A stretch of DNA of 8,488 bases from Prevotellaceae bacterium. Its GTDB lineage: Bacteria; Bacteroidota; Bacteroidia; Bacteroidales; UBA932. The position numbers were made by a program, and so were the translations under genes. The DNA lies in NCBI GenBank assembly GCA_031289895.1, contig JAITOP010000234.1, forward strand, positions 1-8,488, given 5' to 3'. The stretch's first letter is position 1, and every line of letters begins with the position of its first letter. Of the stretch, positions 6,787-8,488 are shown piece after piece. The notes under the pieces were generated by a model. The model was not told the origin of the DNA, searched no databases, and worked only from the letters and a program-made list of their open reading frames with translations.

Positions 6787-6962
6787 CCGCCGTCTCGTTT
6801 TCGCAACATCACCGTCTCGTTTGTGCAACACCGCCATCTCGCAAACGCAACATCACCATCTCGCAAACGCAACACCGCCGTCTTGCGATTTAAACACCGC
6901 CGTCTTGCAAACTCAACACCGCCGTCTTGCGAAAGTGAGACCGCCGTCTTGCAACATCAAGA
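6787..6962. repeat. Tandem repeat, eight units of exactly 22 bp
   Basis: Units start at 6787, 6809, 6831, 6853, 6875, 6897, 6919 and 6941. The TCTCG/TCTTG core recurs at 6793, 6815, 6837, 6859, 6881, 6903, 6925 and 6947, always 22 bases apart. The unit approximates CCGCCGTCTYGCAAACGCAA plus two further bases; the core and the CCGCC block are best kept and the A/T middle varies, and the last unit is degraded. There are no spacers, so it is not CRISPR. Because 22 is not a multiple of 3, the array is unlikely to encode a repeat protein, although its plus strand happens to stay open. It ends 16 bases past the HU gene stop and so would be transcribed into the HU mRNA 3' end if read-through occurs. 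Confidence 0.9.
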
Positions 6963-6978
6963 TGCAGGCGAGTGAAAA

Positions 6979-7377
6979 TCACTTACTTGACAATGATGCC
7001 GAATCTTTGAATGTCGCCTTTTTTACGGCTGTTTTCAATTCTTCCGATTCTGTAAATCGCACATTCACTTTTTTGATTTTCGAGGCTGTTACTTCTTCTT
7101 TTGTTGCAACGCCTTCGGTGCTTGCCGTCAGTCTGAAACTGCCTAAGCCGCCTAATTGCACCGTATTACCGTTGAGTAAAAGCGTTGAAACAACTTTCAT
7201 CAACTGCGATACTGCCATTTCGGCTTCTTTGGCGTTTAAGGTGGTTTCGTCAGCCAGCAATTTGGCGACTTCTTTTTCTTTCACCAATCCCGTGCTTTTC
7301 AATACAGGATACCATTTCTTTGGTGCTGCCGTATTCGACGGATTTCCGCGCTCGATTTTGTTATAAAATATTGCCAT
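6979..7377 (-). CDS. HU-family DNA-binding protein, HU-HIG type
   Basis: 132 residues starting MAIFYNKIERGNP, the typical opening of the long Bacteroidetes HU-HIG proteins. Residues 22-30 (WYPVLKSTG) precede a helical dimerisation part at 33-68. NTVQLGGLGSFRLTASTEG at 71-89 is the HU signature region leading into the DNA-binding beta arm, and IKKVNVRFTESEELK at 101-115 is the return strand and C-terminal helix. A short serine- and lysine-containing tail (DSASLSSK) ends the protein. It should be a small basic nucleoid protein bending DNA, acting as a dimer. Paralogues of this type are numerous in Bacteroidetes and several have no assigned role, so I give no gene symbol. It stands alone, with the 22-bp tandem array downstream and a repeated leader upstream. 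A 5-bp hairpin AGTGA-AAA-TCACT (6971-6983) overlaps the stop but lacks a T-run. Confidence 0.93.
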   Translation of the reverse strand: MAIFYNKIERGNPSNTAAPKKWYPVLKSTGLVKEKEVAKLLADETTLNAKEAEMAVSQLMKVVSTLLLNGNTVQLGGLGSFRLTASTEGVATKEEVTASKIKKVNVRFTESEELKTAVKKATFKDSASLSSK

Positions 7378-7444
7378 AATTTTGTATATTTAAAGTTTAA
7401 TTTTTTTAGTAATTTTGCATATTCATTCAGTAATATTGTATATT
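7375..7444 (-). promoter_or_regulatory. Triplicated 16-mer in the HU gene leader
   Basis: On the minus strand a 16-mer occurs three times: AATATACAATATTACT (7444-7429), AATATGCAAAATTACT (7423-7408) and AATATACAAAATTATG (7390-7375). The last copy contains the HU start codon. Copies begin 21 and 33 bases apart. Such spaced copies before and across a start codon are consistent with an operator, for example autoregulation, but a local duplication is equally possible. No good TAnnTTTG promoter for HU is visible between 7378 and 7460. Confidence 0.5.
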
Positions 7445-7463
7445 CAAAGTCTGTTTAATTTAA

Positions 7464-7622
7464 TTTGTCCTATAATTTACATTATGTTAAGTTTCAAATT
7501 AAATAAAATCAAAACATTAAACACTTTTTAACTTTTAAAAATGACATTGTTAAATTTGTAAGATATTGAAAATTAAATTAAATTTGCGACCAAACTAAAC
7601 ATAATGTAAATTATAGGACAAA
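7464..7622. repeat. 159-bp element with 31-bp inverted ends enclosing a promoter-like motif
   Basis: The left arm 7464-7494 and the right arm 7592-7622 are inverted copies with 30 of 31 positions matching; the shared core reads CCTATAATTTACATTATG on the left. With small gaps the similarity continues inward, and AGTC (7448-7451) / GACT (7635-7638) match just outside. The 97-base interior is very AT-rich, has no gene, and holds TAAATTTG at 7551-7558 on the plus strand, a TAnnTTTG match lacking a clear -33 partner. The form fits a MITE (no clear target duplication was found) or an invertible promoter segment of the kind known from Bacteroides. No recombinase is in the window. Confidence 0.8.
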
Positions 7623-7695
7623 AATTTTTGTGCGGACTGTTAAAATATAGGGTATAATGGTAAAAATGAGATTGCAAATGTATAAATAAGTTGGG

Positions 7696-7786
7696 AAGTT
7701 TTTAAAGTTTGTCAAGTTATAAAGTTTGTCAAGTTGTCAAGTTATAAAGTTATAAAGTTTTTAAAGTTATAAAGTTTTTTAAGTTA
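7696..7786. repeat. AAGTT tandem array, units of 8-9 bases
   Basis: Eleven consecutive units start with AAGTT: AAGTTTTTA, AAGTTTGTC, AAGTTATA, AAGTTTGTC, AAGTTGTC, AAGTTATA twice, AAGTTTTTA, AAGTTATA, AAGTTTTTT and a final AAGTT. Units are either 8 or 9 bases, so the array is not in one frame and is non-coding. The same motif recurs in reverse orientation at 8279-8300, on the far side of the nested palindrome. Confidence 0.8.
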
Positions 7787-7808
7787 CAGGCTCTCATATT
7801 TTACAAAA

Positions 7809-7839
7809 TCGTAATTCGTAATTTTCGTAATTCGTAATT
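7809..7839. repeat. TCGTAATT repeat, four copies
   Basis: Four copies of TCGTAATT, one offset by an extra T, lie between the AAGTT array and the nested palindrome. The core CGTAATT is shared, in reverse complement, with the AATTACG repeat after typA at 3529-3555. No gene is seen in 7640-7960. Confidence 0.65.
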
Positions 7840-7967
7840 GTTTTCTACACGTCGTGCGGGTGAGCGGTTGCAATTCTAATAATCTTTGTGCTCCGCACTT
7901 TTTTGTTTGCGTTTTTGTCCGTAGGCTGCACTGCGCTTCATCTACGGTTATGCAAATTACATCCCTG

Positions 7968-8221
7968 CGGGTGGGGTGTAAAAAATGTTGGGTATGGTTA
8001 AAAAAATTCTCGTTCCACATTGCGTACCTACGGCGCGCCACTGTAGGTGTAAGACGAATTTTCTACCAACATTTTGTCCCGATGGGACATTGTTTTTCAT
8101 CCCGTTAGGGATGGTATGTTGGTAGAAACGATAGCAAAGGATAAAAGCATGCCGTAGGTACGTTATGTAATTTGAGCGAAAAAATAAAAAACTGAAACCT
8201 GCATTTTTCACACCCCACCCT
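7968..8221. repeat. Nested palindromic element of about 254 bp
   Basis: Three inverted repeats are nested. The outer arms 7968-7987 and 8202-8221 match at 18 of 20 positions (GGGTGGGGTGT core). The middle arms CGTACCTACGGC (8023-8034) and GCCGTAGGTACG (8151-8162) are perfect. The inner arms TTTCTACCAACAT (8060-8072) and ATGTTGGTAGAAA (8116-8128) are perfect. Inside the innermost arms sit two small hairpins: TGTCCC-GAT-GGGACA (8075-8089) and CATCCC-GTTA-GGGATG (8098-8113). A single strand could fold into a long stem ending in a two-hairpin head. Open frames at 7784-8041, 7854-8108 and 7957-8211 run across it but look accidental. It is probably a dispersed non-autonomous repeat of this lineage; I know no formal name for it. 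Confidence 0.75.
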
Positions 8222-8278
8222 GCGGGATTAAAAGAAGATAGAAAACTTCAGTTAAATATTTTAATATTTATCATTTTC

Positions 8279-8300
8279 AACTTCTTAACTTTTCTAACTT
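8279..8300. repeat. AACTT array, inverted counterpart of the AAGTT array
   Basis: AACTT occurs at 8279-8283, 8287-8291 and 8296-8300. It is the reverse complement of the AAGTT units at 7696-7786, so the nested palindrome is flanked by opposite-facing arrays. Confidence 0.5.
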
Positions 8301-8307
8301 CCAACCA

Positions 8308-8384
8308 AATACTGAATACTGAATACAGAGTACTAAATACCAAATACCAACGACTAAATACCAAATACTGAATACAGAATACCA
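8308..8384. repeat. Heptamer tandem array, 11 units (AATACYR type)
   Basis: Exactly 7-base periodicity: AATACTG twice, AATACAG, AGTACTA, AATACCA twice, ACGACTA, AATACCA, AATACTG, AATACAG, AATACCA. It ends 4 bases before the fabD stop codon on the minus strand, so it would lie in the fabD mRNA 3' region. Variants alternate rather than decay steadily, suggesting recombination or slippage among units. The pattern recalls short tandemly repeated heptamers described in other bacterial groups. Confidence 0.88.
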
Positions 8385-8388
8385 AAAA

Positions 8389-8488
8389 TTACAACATCGT
8401 CTGCCGACTCTCCGCCTCTGCTCCGCTGTTTATTTTTTTAACAAGACCTTGCAATACTGTGCCGGGACCTAATTCAACAAAATGAGTT
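8389..8488 (-). CDS. fabD: Malonyl-CoA:ACP transacylase FabD, C-terminal fragment (N-terminus beyond window)
   Basis: The minus strand from the right edge reads THFVELGPGTVLQGLVKKIN, then SGAEAESRQTML and a TAA at 8391-8389. The motif (F-V/I)-E-x-GPGxVLQGLxKKI is the conserved C-terminal region of FabD, the enzyme moving malonyl groups from CoA to acyl carrier protein in fatty acid synthesis. Only about 32 residues are present, so the catalytic GHSLGE serine motif and the active-site histidine lie outside. The tail after KKIN is short and of variable type, normal for the family. The stop is followed almost at once by the heptamer array, and no hairpin terminator is seen. A polyketide-type acyltransferase domain is a less likely alternative because the frame ends right after the domain. 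Confidence 0.85.
   Translation of the reverse strand, partial: THFVELGPGTVLQGLVKKINSGAEAESRQTML

Noticed and set aside
6787..6962. CRISPR array
   Set aside because: Units are directly adjacent at 22 bp with no unique spacers, and no cas genes are present.
6971..6983. Terminator hairpin for the HU gene
   Set aside because: The 5-bp stem AGTGA/TCACT overlaps the stop codon and is not followed by a T-run in the direction of transcription.
6722..7366. 214-residue plus-strand open frame
   Set aside because: It overlaps the HU gene antisense and the 22-bp tandem array. Its protein is a repeat-driven composition (TQHHHLANATPPS type) followed by the antisense of HU, so it is a shadow.
7464..7622. 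Complete insertion sequence
   Set aside because: There are only 97 bases between the inverted ends and no transposase frame; at most it is a non-autonomous element.
7784..8211. Three overlapping 84-85 residue frames
   Set aside because: They cross the nested palindrome on both strands, have odd Cys/Arg-rich compositions and no promoter or motif; palindromic DNA naturally leaves frames open on both strands.

Overview
The window looks like a chromosomal piece from a member of the Bacteroidetes (probably Bacteroidales). It is AT-rich, start codons have A/T-rich leaders rather than Shine-Dalgarno sequences, several promoters match the phylum's TTG-N18-23-TAnnTTTG pattern, and it carries a lipoprotein with a short Bacteroidetes-type signal peptide, an HU-HIG type DNA-binding protein and FabD. 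The species cannot be named from the sequence.

Layout. At 1-603 (-) there is a multi-pass membrane protein gene running off the left edge. A 242-base divergent spacer holds a promoter for each side. At 846-1637 (+) lies a DUF3298-type lipoprotein gene, and at 1716-3518 (+) a complete typA/bipA GTPase gene. After a 159-base convergent spacer with small repeats comes a minus-strand cassette, 6616-3678. It comprises a possible 33-residue leader ORF, a 772-residue P-loop ATPase, and a 160-residue protein with a C-terminal glycine-zipper membrane segment. At 6673-6962 there is a palindromic element followed by an eight-unit, exactly 22-bp tandem repeat. At 6979-7377 (-) is an HU-family gene with a triplicated 16-mer in its leader. 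From 7378 to 8388 there is about 1 kb without a credible gene, packed with at least five kinds of repeat: a 159-bp element with 31-bp inverted ends, AAGTT arrays, a TCGTAATT array, a nested palindrome of about 254 bp and a heptamer array. At 8389-8488 (-) is the 3' end of fabD.

The housekeeping genes (typA, fabD, HU) are ordinary. The most interesting unit is the ATPase plus glycine-zipper membrane protein pair. Both genes are much more AT-rich than typA in the lines counted, sit 6 bases apart in one reading frame, and are bracketed by palindromic or repeat elements. A plausible but unproven reading is a transferred two-component system in which a nucleotide-dependent sensor controls a membrane-acting effector, as in some phage-defence systems. 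The second point of interest is the repeat island between HU and fabD, above all the 31-bp inverted repeat enclosing a promoter-like TAAATTTG, which could be a MITE or an invertible segment.
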